55,260 bases of DNA from JAWXBM01 sp034440115 (lineage in GTDB: Bacteria > Pseudomonadota > Gammaproteobacteria > Xanthomonadales > SZUA-36), in assembly GCA_034440115.1 (NCBI GenBank), contig JAWXBM010000127.1:1-55260 (forward strand). Direction: 5' to 3'. This document shows positions 17,163 through 26,032 of this stretch, piece after piece; position 1 is the stretch's first letter, and the number at the start of each line of letters is the position of its first letter. The position numbers and the translations under genes are program-made. Below the pieces are notes generated by a model. It had not been told where the DNA came from, ran no database searches, and saw nothing but the letters and a program-made list of their open reading frames with translations.

Positions 17163-18932
17163 TTATGAGGCCCCGGATCTGCCCGGATCAAACTGGGTGT
17201 TATACAAACCGGCATAGACCTTGCCACGTGCCAGTAACTCCTGGTGCGTGCCGGATTCAACCACCCGGCCCTGATCCAATACCACTACCTGATCGGCATT
17301 TTCGATGGTGGATAATCGGTGGGCAATGACCAGCGTGGTGCGGTGTTTCATGACTTCAGCCAAGGCTTCCTGAATGGCGCGTTCAGATTCGTTATCCAAC
17401 GCCGAGGTCGCTTCATCCAATATCAGGATGGGCGCATCTTTAAGCAAGGCCCGCGCGATGGCCAGGCGTTGTCGTTGCCCGCCGGACAACAGCGTGCCGT
17501 TCTCGCCCACTTCGGTGGCCAGTTTCTGTGGCAGGCGTTCGATGAACTCCATGGCGTGTGCGGCCTGGGCGGCTTTTTCAATATCCGCTTCAGAAGCACC
17601 GCTGAGGGCGCCATAGGCGATGTTTCCGGCCACGCTGTCGTTGAACAACACCACGTCCTGGCTGACCAGGGCGATTTGCGCCCGCAAGCTGTCCAGCGTG
17701 TAGTCTTTCAGTTCAACGCCATCCAGCAACACGTGACCGTCACTGTAAGGATAAAAGCGCGGCAACAAGCCTGCCAGTGTGGTCTTGCCACTGCCGGAAT
17801 GGCCTACCAGTGCCGTAACACTGCCCGCAGGTACCCGGAAACTGATGTTCTGTAACACCGGTCGGTCATCACCGGGATAATTGAAGCTGACATTCCGGAA
17901 CTCGATTTCGCCTTTGACCCGTGCCACTGAAATCGTGCCGGTATCTTGTTCTCTTTCAGTATCAAGCACCTTGAATATGCTGTCTGCGGCAGCGATGCCT
18001 TTCTGTAACTGGGACTGCACCGTAGTCAGGCGTTTCAGCGGCGGAATGGTGCCCACCATGGCCCAGAACAGGGTGGTAAATGTTCCGGCGCTGATACTGT
18101 CCAGCATATCGGGGCGGGTGGCAATCACCATCAATAAAACAATGGCGGTAACAGCCGCCACCTGCACCATGGATGAGCCCGTCAGGTGAGTCGCCTCCAT
18201 CCGCATGTGCAGGCGTCGGGTCTTGTCATTGACCAGCGCAAAGCGGGAAATTTCGGTTTGCTGGCCGCGGAACACCTTGACCACACGATGGCCGCTAACT
18301 ACTTCCTCGGTAACGTGCGATACGTCGGCCATTGAATCCTGGATACGATGGCTTATTTTACGAAAGCGGCGGCTGATCACGGTGACCAGCAAACCAATCA
18401 TCGGCACCAGCAACAGCATGACCAGTGTCAGTTTCAGGCTGCTGGTCACCATCACGCCGACCAGGAATATCACCAACATCACATCGCGAAACGCGCTGAC
18501 GATGGACTTGGTGGCCGCGTTCGCTACCTGCTCGCTGTTATAGGCCAGTTTGGAGATCAGTTGGCCCGCGGTATAGCGATCAAAAAAGGCGGCTGGTAAG
18601 GTCACGTACTGACTGAACAACTCCAGTCTCATGTCCGCAACCACTTTCCTGCCTACCCACTCCATGCCGTAGACCCCGGCAAAGTTACCGATGATGCGTC
18701 CGACACCAATCAATGCAATCACGCCCGCCAGCCACAAGCCAAACTCCGAGTCCTTGGCTACGAAAACCCGATCGATTAATGGCTCCATGAACTTGACGAA
18801 AGCCGCCTGCATGGCCGCGTCCATGCTGACACCGACGATACCCAGCATAAACATCCAGCCGTAGCGCCGGGTGTAGGCCCAAAGACGAAAATATATCTGG
18901 CTGGAGGTGCTGGCAGTAAAGTCCGTGCTCAT
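17163..18932 (-). CDS. msbA: lipid A export ABC transporter (MsbA)
   Basis: Homodimeric ABC exporter that flips core-lipid A across the inner membrane. 589 residues: six membrane helices (to about 310), then the nucleotide-binding domain with Walker A GHSGSGKTTLAGL, signature LSGGQRQRLAIARAL, Walker B ILILDEATSALD and the switch His in IAHRLST. The position next to lpxK and kdsB supports MsbA over other exporters. It overlaps exbD by 4 bp. Confidence 0.95.
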   Translation of the reverse strand: MSTDFTASTSSQIYFRLWAYTRRYGWMFMLGIVGVSMDAAMQAAFVKFMEPLIDRVFVAKDSEFGLWLAGVIALIGVGRIIGNFAGVYGMEWVGRKVVADMRLELFSQYVTLPAAFFDRYTAGQLISKLAYNSEQVANAATKSIVSAFRDVMLVIFLVGVMVTSSLKLTLVMLLLVPMIGLLVTVISRRFRKISHRIQDSMADVSHVTEEVVSGHRVVKVFRGQQTEISRFALVNDKTRRLHMRMEATHLTGSSMVQVAAVTAIVLLMVIATRPDMLDSISAGTFTTLFWAMVGTIPPLKRLTTVQSQLQKGIAAADSIFKVLDTEREQDTGTISVARVKGEIEFRNVSFNYPGDDRPVLQNISFRVPAGSVTALVGHSGSGKTTLAGLLPRFYPYSDGHVLLDGVELKDYTLDSLRAQIALVSQDVVLFNDSVAGNIAYGALSGASEADIEKAAQAAHAMEFIERLPQKLATEVGENGTLLSGGQRQRLAIARALLKDAPILILDEATSALDNESERAIQEALAEVMKHRTTLVIAHRLSTIENADQVVVLDQGRVVESGTHQELLARGKVYAGLYNTQFDPGRSGAS

Positions 18933-19357
18933 TCGCCCGATTCAACCGTGCGGTCGGTGGCGATGGACAGATTGGTAAATCCCAGTTCGGCGGCTACATC
19001 CATGGCCATGACCACGTAATGGTGCGGCGTCATGCGATCAGCACGTAACAATAGTGGCAGATCGCGCTGCTCACCGGCAGCCTGCCTGAACGCGGCAATC
19101 ACGGTGCTGCGCTGGTCATCGATCAATTGCTGGTCGTTCAGATACATGCGGCCCGTTGGGTCGATTACCAGTTCCAGTCTGTCTGGCACCTCAACGGGCG
19201 CCTCCACAGCACTGGCCTCAGGCAGATCGACCTTCAGTACAGCTTGTCGTTCAAAATTGGTGCTGACCATAAAGAAAATCAACAACAGGAATACCACGTC
19301 GATCAAGGACGTCAGATCAACTGTAGGTTCCTCGCGTTCCCGCGTGCGAAGCTTCAC
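18929..19357 (-). CDS. exbD: ExbD/TolR-family biopolymer transport protein
   Basis: Proton-channel partner of ExbB that powers outer-membrane processes. 142 residues: one N-terminal helix (DLTSLIDVVFLLLIFFMVS, about 14-32) with the proton-carrying Asp (D20), then a periplasmic domain. It sits between exbB (1 bp) and msbA (4-bp overlap). No TonB gene is nearby, so the energised partner is unknown; this exbBD-lpxK block is conserved in Pseudomonas relatives. Confidence 0.92.
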   Translation of the reverse strand: MKLRTREREEPTVDLTSLIDVVFLLLIFFMVSTNFERQAVLKVDLPEASAVEAPVEVPDRLELVIDPTGRMYLNDQQLIDDQRSTVIAAFRQAAGEQRDLPLLLRADRMTPHHYVVMAMDVAAELGFTNLSIATDRTVESGE

Positions 19358-19358
19358 T

Positions 19359-19997
19359 TCAGCCTCCCGGCACGCGGGTACCGAGGCGCGCTACGTGTCC
19401 GCGTTCGATGGCCTCGATCAGGCTGATGGCCTGTTCTTCCATGCTGATCACGTACATGTCCACCTGGCCTTTGAAGAAGCGGTAAAAAAAATAGCTGGGA
19501 ATGGCTACACAAAGACCTGCTGCGGTGGTGATCAAGGCTTCTGAAATACCGCCCGCCAGGACATTGGCATTACCCACGCCGTGCTCCATGATGGCGGAAA
19601 ATACCTTGATCATGCCGAACACAGTACCCAACAATCCCAGCAAGGGGCTGATACCGGCGATGGTACCCAGGGTGTTGAGGAAACGCTCCAGCTCATGCAG
19701 CACATGACGACCCGTGTCCTCCACCGATTCCTTGATCAGCTCGCGTGGCCGGTGCCGGTTGGCCAAAGCAGCCGCCAGCACCCGACCCAAGGCTGAAGAA
19801 TCGCGCAACTGGTCGATGTGGCGTTTGTCGAGTTCGTGACGCGCGGCCCATTCTTGCACCTGGGCGCCCACTCCAGCGGGTATGACATTGCGCCGTCGCA
19901 AGGCCCAAAATCGTTCGGCGATAATTGCAACAGCAAGGATCGAACAAAAGATGATGGGAACCATCAGCCAACCACCGGCATAGATGATCTCTAGCAC
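19359..19997 (-). CDS. exbB: ExbB/TolQ/MotA-family proton channel protein
   Basis: Three-helix inner-membrane proton channel subunit paired with ExbD. 212 residues. The reading frame opens at a GTG at 20006, but that codon overlaps the AAAGGAG ribosome site; the GTG three codons later (19997) has ideal spacing of 8 nt and gives the usual family start MLEIIYAGGWLM, so I place the start there. The core GTIAGISPLLGLLGTVFGMI and the later ALITTAAGLCVAIPSYFFY segment are typical. Confidence 0.93.
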   Translation of the reverse strand: MLEIIYAGGWLMVPIIFCSILAVAIIAERFWALRRRNVIPAGVGAQVQEWAARHELDKRHIDQLRDSSALGRVLAAALANRHRPRELIKESVEDTGRHVLHELERFLNTLGTIAGISPLLGLLGTVFGMIKVFSAIMEHGVGNANVLAGGISEALITTAAGLCVAIPSYFFYRFFKGQVDMYVISMEEQAISLIEAIERGHVARLGTRVPGG

Positions 19998-20183
19998 GCG
20001 CTTCACTCCTTTGATTTAGTCGGGTCAGGAGCTCTGTCGGACTTAACATGATCTACTGCCAGGTCCGACCGGCTCATAGGCGAATGATACATGGCGCATC
20101 CATTGCTGGCCATTGATCTGCGGACTCAATTCCGGGTACAGGTTGTACATTCAAGGTTCAGCAGCATTTCTCAGGGGAATTTT

Positions 20184-22511
20184 TCAGGGGCATTCCGGTC
20201 CCGCCGGCCAGCGCCAGGGTGCGCGTCGTTGACGGCGGGCGCTCTGCAGCTCAGCCGGCCCATCGCCATTAATTTCCAGCCTGATGGCTCCACATTGATC
20301 AGTCGATAGCAGTTTGATGCCCGCGTCTCTGTAGCGTTGTTTGACCTCGGGGCGCGGAAAGCCAAAGCGATTACCCACCCCCGCTGTGGCAATGGCCAGC
20401 TCGGGCACGGTGACGCGCAACAGTTCAGGGTCAGATGATGAGCGGCTGCCATGATGCGGCACCAGCAGAATGCGGTAGATGTCCAGCTTCCGGCCCAGCA
20501 ATCGACGTTCCACTTTGGAAGAGATATCGCCGGTTAGAAGGATTTTGAACTGGCCGGCATTGATATCCAGCACACACGAGGAGTCATTGCCTTGATAAGG
20601 CAGAAAGGGCGATGGATGCAATACCCTGAATTGGCTTTGCTGCCAGGACCAGCTCAAGGAATCATCACAAGCATCAATCCCAGGCACTTGCTGCGGCAAA
20701 CTGGCGAATAGCGGCACAGCAGGATATTGCTCCAGCAGGCTGGCCAGGCCTCCGGCATGGTCCAGATCGCCATGACTGATAATGATGCGATCGGGCCGCG
20801 CATAACCACTGGCCAATATTGCGGGATGGATCACTGAACCCACCAGGTCATTGCCCAATCCATCTCCTGGGCCACTGTCGTAGAGCAGCAGGTTAGCACC
20901 TGTCTGCAACAACAAGGCCGTGCCCTGCCCTACATCCAACACATCGAGCTGCAGTTTATTGGCAGCGGCGGGCTGTGCCGGCAAAAGCAATGGCAGCATC
21001 AACAGCAGCGCAGGCGCTTGCAGGCGTAAGCCTCGGGGCAACAACATCAAGCCTGCCGCGACAACCGCCATGCTGAGGCTGAGCCAGGAAGGCTGCAAAA
21101 TGGAACTATAGGCCTGCACCGACCCGGCCAGCGGCTTGAGTAGCAGCATCAGCCAGTCGGAGGCATGAGCTGCCGTATTAACCAACCAACCGAACAACGC
21201 GGGCTCAAATGGCCAAACGATCAATGCCAATAACACCAGCGGAACCACAATAAAGCTGACCCACGGTATCGCCACCAGGTTGGCCAAAAACCCTGCCGGA
21301 CTGGACATCTGGAACCACCAGGCGGTGAAAGGAAAGCACAACAACATCACCGCAAATTGCGCCTGCAGCATGGATTTTAACCAACCACTTCCATGGCCCC
21401 GGCGCGGTACAAACCATAACAGCAATGCCGCGACCGCGACAAAAGACATCCAGGCTCCAGCCTGCAATGGTGCCAACATCTCTGTCAGCAGAACCACGGT
21501 GAGGGCCAGTATCAGCGAATGCATAGGTGGAATATTGCGCTTAGCCAACTGCAGGCATAACACCACGCTCAACATGACCAATGCCCTGATGGTTGAGGTG
21601 GAAAAACCCGCCAGCCCGGCATATGCACATGCCCCCACCCAGCCGAATACAAGGCATGCAATTCGGGAGTTTGGTAAACGTGAGCTCAACGGCAAAAGCA
21701 ACAGCCTGGCCAGACCAAAAGCCAGTAAATAGGCCAGGCCCACATGCAAGCCGGAGATGGCCAATAAATGTGCTGTGCCGGTAACCGACAGGCTGTTACG
21801 CTGTTCCTTGGTTAAACCCGTGCGGTCGGCTACCGCCAATGCCCGCGTTATGCCGAGGCTGTCGGCTGTGCTTTCAACTGCGGCCATAGCCTGGCTCAGT
21901 CGCCATCGCAGGCGATCCAGTTGACCAAACCAGTTGCCTTCGCTGAACAACTGCCCCTGTCTTACAGTGGCTTGTCCGCCTATACCCTCAGCGAACAACC
22001 AACGCTCTTTGTCCTGACCCTGAAAATTAACCAGGCCCCAAGGTGGTTTCAGTTGCACTTGCAGTTGCCAAACCTGACCGGGCAGCAATTCAGGCGCATT
22101 GCGATACCAATGCACCAAAATTTCATCAGGCAGATCAGCAGTTGCTGAAGTTGGCGCCGGCCTTGAATCGCGCGACTTGCTGGGCTGAAATCGAAAGCGC
22201 GTGTAATTGCCCAGGTTCTCGGGCAGCCCAACAATTCGACCATGTATAGCAATGAGTTCGCCTGGCGTGAACGATGTGTATCGGTCATCCAACTGCCACT
22301 GTAAAGCCAAACTGCAGCCCAGCAGGCCAGCAAACAGTGAGACGGCCGCGACAAAGCGACCCAGCTTCAGCAATGCAATAGCGGGAAGAAGAAACAGCCC
22401 AACAGCCCAAAACGGCCAGTGCAGAAAAAACCAGGCATAACCCAAAGCAACGCCGAGAATGAAACAGGCTGGAACCGTTAGCCCGCTGCCGCTGCCGAAC
22501 CTGCGCCGCAT
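20184..22511 (-). CDS. comEC: ComEC/Rec2-type DNA uptake channel
   Basis: Inner-membrane channel that carries single-stranded DNA into the cytoplasm during natural transformation. 775 residues: N-terminal soluble OB-like region, a long multi-helix competence domain (TGTAHLLAISGLHVGLAY near 240) and a C-terminal metallo-beta-lactamase domain (LDVLDVGQGTALLLQ; HGDLDHAGGL; LVPHHGSRSSS). All three parts are intact, so the protein is probably functional. It starts 2 bp after lolD. The 186 bp downstream, before exbB, has no gene and no clear promoter. Confidence 0.95.
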   Translation of the reverse strand: MRRRFGSGSGLTVPACFILGVALGYAWFFLHWPFWAVGLFLLPAIALLKLGRFVAAVSLFAGLLGCSLALQWQLDDRYTSFTPGELIAIHGRIVGLPENLGNYTRFRFQPSKSRDSRPAPTSATADLPDEILVHWYRNAPELLPGQVWQLQVQLKPPWGLVNFQGQDKERWLFAEGIGGQATVRQGQLFSEGNWFGQLDRLRWRLSQAMAAVESTADSLGITRALAVADRTGLTKEQRNSLSVTGTAHLLAISGLHVGLAYLLAFGLARLLLLPLSSRLPNSRIACLVFGWVGACAYAGLAGFSTSTIRALVMLSVVLCLQLAKRNIPPMHSLILALTVVLLTEMLAPLQAGAWMSFVAVAALLLWFVPRRGHGSGWLKSMLQAQFAVMLLCFPFTAWWFQMSSPAGFLANLVAIPWVSFIVVPLVLLALIVWPFEPALFGWLVNTAAHASDWLMLLLKPLAGSVQAYSSILQPSWLSLSMAVVAAGLMLLPRGLRLQAPALLLMLPLLLPAQPAAANKLQLDVLDVGQGTALLLQTGANLLLYDSGPGDGLGNDLVGSVIHPAILASGYARPDRIIISHGDLDHAGGLASLLEQYPAVPLFASLPQQVPGIDACDDSLSWSWQQSQFRVLHPSPFLPYQGNDSSCVLDINAGQFKILLTGDISSKVERRLLGRKLDIYRILLVPHHGSRSSSDPELLRVTVPELAIATAGVGNRFGFPRPEVKQRYRDAGIKLLSTDQCGAIRLEINGDGPAELQSARRQRRAPWRWPAGPECP

Positions 22512-22513
22512 GC

Positions 22514-23224
22514 CTATTCCAGGTGGTGCAGGCTTCCCAGGCGAAGTTCGAGTTTCAGGTCCATGCGGGATGCCAGCGTCAGGTCATGGGTTACCAGCAA
22601 CAAACTGGTACTCAATTCCTGATTCAGCTCCAGCAACAGACCGTAAACCTGTTGCGCAGTGCGCTCGTCGAGGTTGCCGGTAGGTTCATCACCCAATAAC
22701 ACCCGCGGTCTTCCTACTAAGGCGCGGGCAGCCGCTGCCCGTTGGCGTTCGCCACCTGATAATTCCCCAGGTTTGTGATTCAAGCGCTCCCCCAGGCCCA
22801 CCCGCTGCAGTAATTCAGTGGCTGCTTTTCGAGCCTCAGCAACCGGAGTACCGCGAATCAGCAGCGGCATGGCGACATTTTCCATCGCCGTGAATTCCGC
22901 TAACAAGTGATGAAACTGGTAGACGAAGCCCATGGTGAGATTGCGGATCTCTCCACGTCTGACTTCAGATTGCTGCCACAAGGACTCACCATCAACCCAA
23001 ACTTCACCCTGGTCAGGTTTGTCCAGCCCACCGAGTATGTGCAACAGCGTGCTTTTGCCAGCACCTGAGGCGCCGACGATGGACACAGACTGTCCAGGAT
23101 GAATGGCCAGGTTGACATTGGCCAGCACTTCAATGCGCTTGCTGCCCTGATGGAAGGCCTTGCTGATGCCGCGTGCTTCCAACACTGGCGCGGTGTTTGC
23201 GCCCGACTTCCCGGCCTCACTCAT
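22514..23224 (-). CDS. lolD: lipoprotein-releasing ABC transporter ATPase
   Basis: ATPase of the Lol complex that extracts lipoproteins from the inner membrane for delivery to LolA. 236 residues with Walker A GASGAGKSTLLH, the MacB/LolD-type Q-loop FVYQFHHLL, signature LSGGERQRAAAARAL and Walker B VLLGDEPTGNLDE. It overlaps the end of the lolC/E-type gene by 8 bp. lolA lies 20 kb away at 43,078-43,737. Confidence 0.96.
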   Translation of the reverse strand: MSEAGKSGANTAPVLEARGISKAFHQGSKRIEVLANVNLAIHPGQSVSIVGASGAGKSTLLHILGGLDKPDQGEVWVDGESLWQQSEVRRGEIRNLTMGFVYQFHHLLAEFTAMENVAMPLLIRGTPVAEARKAATELLQRVGLGERLNHKPGELSGGERQRAAAARALVGRPRVLLGDEPTGNLDERTAQQVYGLLLELNQELSTSLLLVTHDLTLASRMDLKLELRLGSLHHLE

Positions 23225-24464
23225 AGCGCAAAGCCTCTGCTGGATGGGTTCTGGATGCGCGCCAGGAAGGGTACAAGGTCGATAGCAAAGACATTCCCAG
23301 CGTCATCAGCGAAAAATTGATCACATCCGCGCTGCGCAATTCGGAGGGTAATTCGGTGATGTAGTAAATATCCGAAGGAAACAAGCTGAAGCCAAACAGC
23401 GATTCCAGAAATGGCACCACCGAGCTGATGTTCATGGCCAGCAAAATGCCACCCACAATACCCAGGGCGGTACCGATCACACCGATCAGGCTGCCCTGAA
23501 TTACGAAGATGCGCAAAATCGTAGCAGGACGTGCGCCCATGGTTTTCAGGATGGCAATGTCGGATTGCTTGTCCGTTACCACCATCACCAACATGGAAAT
23601 GATATTGAATGCCGCCACCGCGATGATCATAGACAGAATCACCCACATCACCGTCTTCTCGGTGCGCACGGCCTGGAACAGGTTACCGCGCTCCTGGGTC
23701 CAGTCACGCACAAAATAGTCTCCAGGCAGATCGCTGGAAATCTCCCGCGCTACCCGCCACGATTGATCCATATCATCCAGTTTCAGCCGAATACCGCCAA
23801 CCGTGCCTTCAGGCAAGCGCAACAATCTAGCCGTATCAGCGATATGCACCAATGCCAACGCCGCGTCGTTTTCATATTCACCAAATTCAAATGCACCGAC
23901 AACAGTAAATCGTCGCATCAAGGGACTGGCACCGACCGGTGTCGCTTTCAGTCGTGGCGCAATCATGGTGACCTTGTCACCCGGCCCCACCCGCAAGCGG
24001 GAAGCGAGGGTGATGCCAAGGATGATGCCGTATTCACCGGGCTGCAGGTCTTCCAACTGGCCGGCCACCATTTTGTCCTTTACTTCTGACACGCGCTGCT
24101 CAAACTCCGGGTCGATACCGCGCAATATGGCACCGGAAGATTCATTACCCTGCAGCCATACACCTTCTTCGATATAAGGAGCCGCACCCAAAACCGCCGG
24201 GTTGGTTTCGGCCTGCTTGATCAAAACATGCCAATCCGCGATCGAACCTTCCACGGGTTGAATGGTGGCATGGGCAATCGCGCCAAGTATGCGAGTACGC
24301 AATTCCTTCTCGAAGCCGTTCATCACCGAAATCACGGTGATCAGTGTGGTTACACCCAGCGCAATTCCCAGCATGGAAATCAGCGAGATGAAGGAAATGA
24401 AGTGATTACTTCGCTTGGCGCGCAAATAGCGCAGTCCAATGAAGGCTGAAAGGGGTCGGTACAT
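23217..24464 (-). CDS. lolC: lipoprotein-releasing ABC transporter permease (LolC/LolE family, probably the sole copy here)
   Basis: Permease of the lipoprotein-sorting machine. 415 residues: N-terminal helix after FIGLRYLRAKRSNHFISFIS (a LolC/E family signature), a large periplasmic domain to about residue 270, then three helices with an FtsX-like fold (AILKTMGARPATILRIFVIQG). Only one permease gene is beside lolD; comEC follows lolD immediately, where Pseudomonas has lolE. Either lolE lies elsewhere or this is a LolF-type permease acting as a homodimer. LolC versus LolF cannot be settled from sequence inspection. Confidence 0.92.
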   Translation of the reverse strand: MYRPLSAFIGLRYLRAKRSNHFISFISLISMLGIALGVTTLITVISVMNGFEKELRTRILGAIAHATIQPVEGSIADWHVLIKQAETNPAVLGAAPYIEEGVWLQGNESSGAILRGIDPEFEQRVSEVKDKMVAGQLEDLQPGEYGIILGITLASRLRVGPGDKVTMIAPRLKATPVGASPLMRRFTVVGAFEFGEYENDAALALVHIADTARLLRLPEGTVGGIRLKLDDMDQSWRVAREISSDLPGDYFVRDWTQERGNLFQAVRTEKTVMWVILSMIIAVAAFNIISMLVMVVTDKQSDIAILKTMGARPATILRIFVIQGSLIGVIGTALGIVGGILLAMNISSVVPFLESLFGFSLFPSDIYYITELPSELRSADVINFSLMTLGMSLLSTLYPSWRASRTHPAEALRYE

Positions 24465-24549
24465 GGCGCGAATTAGATCACAGCGACTGGAGCATCACCA
24501 GTCAGCAATGTCACTTTGTGTGTAGGAGATTTGCTCGACATTAAAATTG

Positions 24550-25494
24550 TTATTCCGCTTCCAGGGTGCTCAATACCGACCGCAGGTTTTCCGGCAAGTT
24601 CGAATTAACGATCACGGGCTCATTGTTCAAGTCGAGAAATTCGACATGGTGTGCATGCAGGAACATGCGCTTGAGCCCCATTGCTTTCCACCATTTCAGA
24701 TCGGCCTTGCTGGCATATTTCGGGTCACCAGCCAATGGCAGACCCAGGTGTTTGGCGTGCTGACGTATCTGGTGGGTTCGGCCGGTGAAAATTTCAGCTT
24801 CTGCGTAACTGCATTCCGGATAATCCTGCAAACGGCGGAACTGAGTCAAAGCGGCTTTGCCGCTGCCCTCGGGCAAGCTTTCTCCCTCATCGTCATAAGC
24901 ATCTTTGCCGGCCGGTACGTTCACCGTCAACAGGTCTTCCATCAGGCGGCCATCCATCAGGCACAAATAGCGTTTCTTGACGGTACCCGCGCGAAACTGG
25001 CTGGATAAATGACGCAAGGCCTGCCCATTCAAAGCCAACACCAGACAACCGCTGGTCTCGCGGTCAATGCGATGCGCGAGCTCAATATACTGACCGGGCC
25101 AGGCCTGACGCAGGGCTTCGATCACACCCCAGGGTAATCCGCTGCCCGAATGCACCGCCATACCAACCGGTTTGTCCAGCACCAGGAAGTCAGAATCGCG
25201 GTACAGCGTGGCATCATGCAGTTGCTGGATAACCGCAGGCGAAACCGTAAAACTACCCGGCTCATTAACCCGCGCTGGCGGCACGCGCACCACCTCACCC
25301 GCACTTAATTTGCGGTCTGGTTTAGCGCGGCCGCCATTAACCCGCACCTGGCCGGTCCGGATCAAACGGTAGACCGCAGCTTTGGGTACACCCTTCAAAT
25401 AGGTGCTGAGAAAATTGTCCAGGCGTTGACCATCACGATCGGTCGACACTTCAACTTGCTGGACAGATACTGTTTTCTGCGCTTTGACATTCAT
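24550..25494 (-). CDS. rluC: 23S rRNA pseudouridine synthase RluC
   Basis: Modifies uridines 955, 2504 and 2580 of 23S rRNA (E. coli numbering). 314 residues: N-terminal S4 RNA-binding domain (about 18-75) and the RluA-type catalytic domain with the active-site Asp in HRIDRETSGCLVLA (about 143-156). The pairing with divergent rne is the conserved rluC-rne arrangement, which supports RluC over RluD or RluA. Confidence 0.95.
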   Translation of the reverse strand: MNVKAQKTVSVQQVEVSTDRDGQRLDNFLSTYLKGVPKAAVYRLIRTGQVRVNGGRAKPDRKLSAGEVVRVPPARVNEPGSFTVSPAVIQQLHDATLYRDSDFLVLDKPVGMAVHSGSGLPWGVIEALRQAWPGQYIELAHRIDRETSGCLVLALNGQALRHLSSQFRAGTVKKRYLCLMDGRLMEDLLTVNVPAGKDAYDDEGESLPEGSGKAALTQFRRLQDYPECSYAEAEIFTGRTHQIRQHAKHLGLPLAGDPKYASKADLKWWKAMGLKRMFLHAHHVEFLDLNNEPVIVNSNLPENLRSVLSTLEAE

Positions 25495-25525
25495 GAGGTT
25501 GATTATTTATCCCTTTTACAAGTCA

Positions 25526-25554
25526 TTGATAGGTCAAAAAAAGGCTGCTATATT
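25526..25554 (+). promoter_or_regulatory. sigma70-type promoter for rne
   Basis: TTGATA (-35, 5/6 match) and TATATT (-10, 5/6) are separated by exactly 17 bp. It lies in the rluC/rne divergent gap and reads toward rne. The predicted start near 25,561 gives a leader of about 470 nt. Confidence 0.65.
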
Positions 25555-25560
25555 ACAGGC

Positions 25561-26032
25561 CTTCGGAAAACCGCGTGGGATGGTCATCTCAATCATCCAA
25601 TGGCTCCGGTCTTCAGCGACGAATTCTTCGGCCAGATTCCTTTGCTTTGGGCGTTGCAATCCAACCAGCGTGGTAGCAGGGTTTAGTTCCAACCTGTAAA
25701 AGTATCCGAAATTTGCCTTGTGGGCGAGCTTGAAATTGGCTTCTCCAGCGGATTTGGACACTCCGATTTACGCAGGCAATCCTCGTGATGGCAAAAAATT
25801 CAGCTTTACGAGTGGTAAGAATGAATCAGATTTCCGCAGTTGCCCAGGTGGCGGTTGCGATGTTCCGGCCCCATGGCGTTCCTATGGGCAGCCGGCAGCC
25901 AATTAGATGAATTGAAAAAATATAGGCAATCCTGGTCCGGACAGGTCGTTCGACCGGGTACGTGAATTGCGTAGCTGTCACTCAGGTGACGGCACAAGCG
26001 CGTTCAGGCCAGGATGTCTGAGGAAAAATAAC
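25561..26032 (+). promoter_or_regulatory. long untranslated leader of rne
   Basis: About 470 nt between the predicted promoter and the rne start with no credible coding region. In Enterobacteria the rne leader is 361 nt and mediates autoregulation by RNase E cleavage; a leader of similar length suggests the same control here. I saw no sequence match to the enterobacterial hp2/hp3 hairpins, but the folds were not computed. It ends in a GAGGAAAAATAAC ribosome-binding region. Confidence 0.45.

Noticed and set aside
17319..17855. 178-codon open frame antisense to msbA
   Set aside because: Lies across the conserved ABC ATPase domain of MsbA in reverse, with no own signals.
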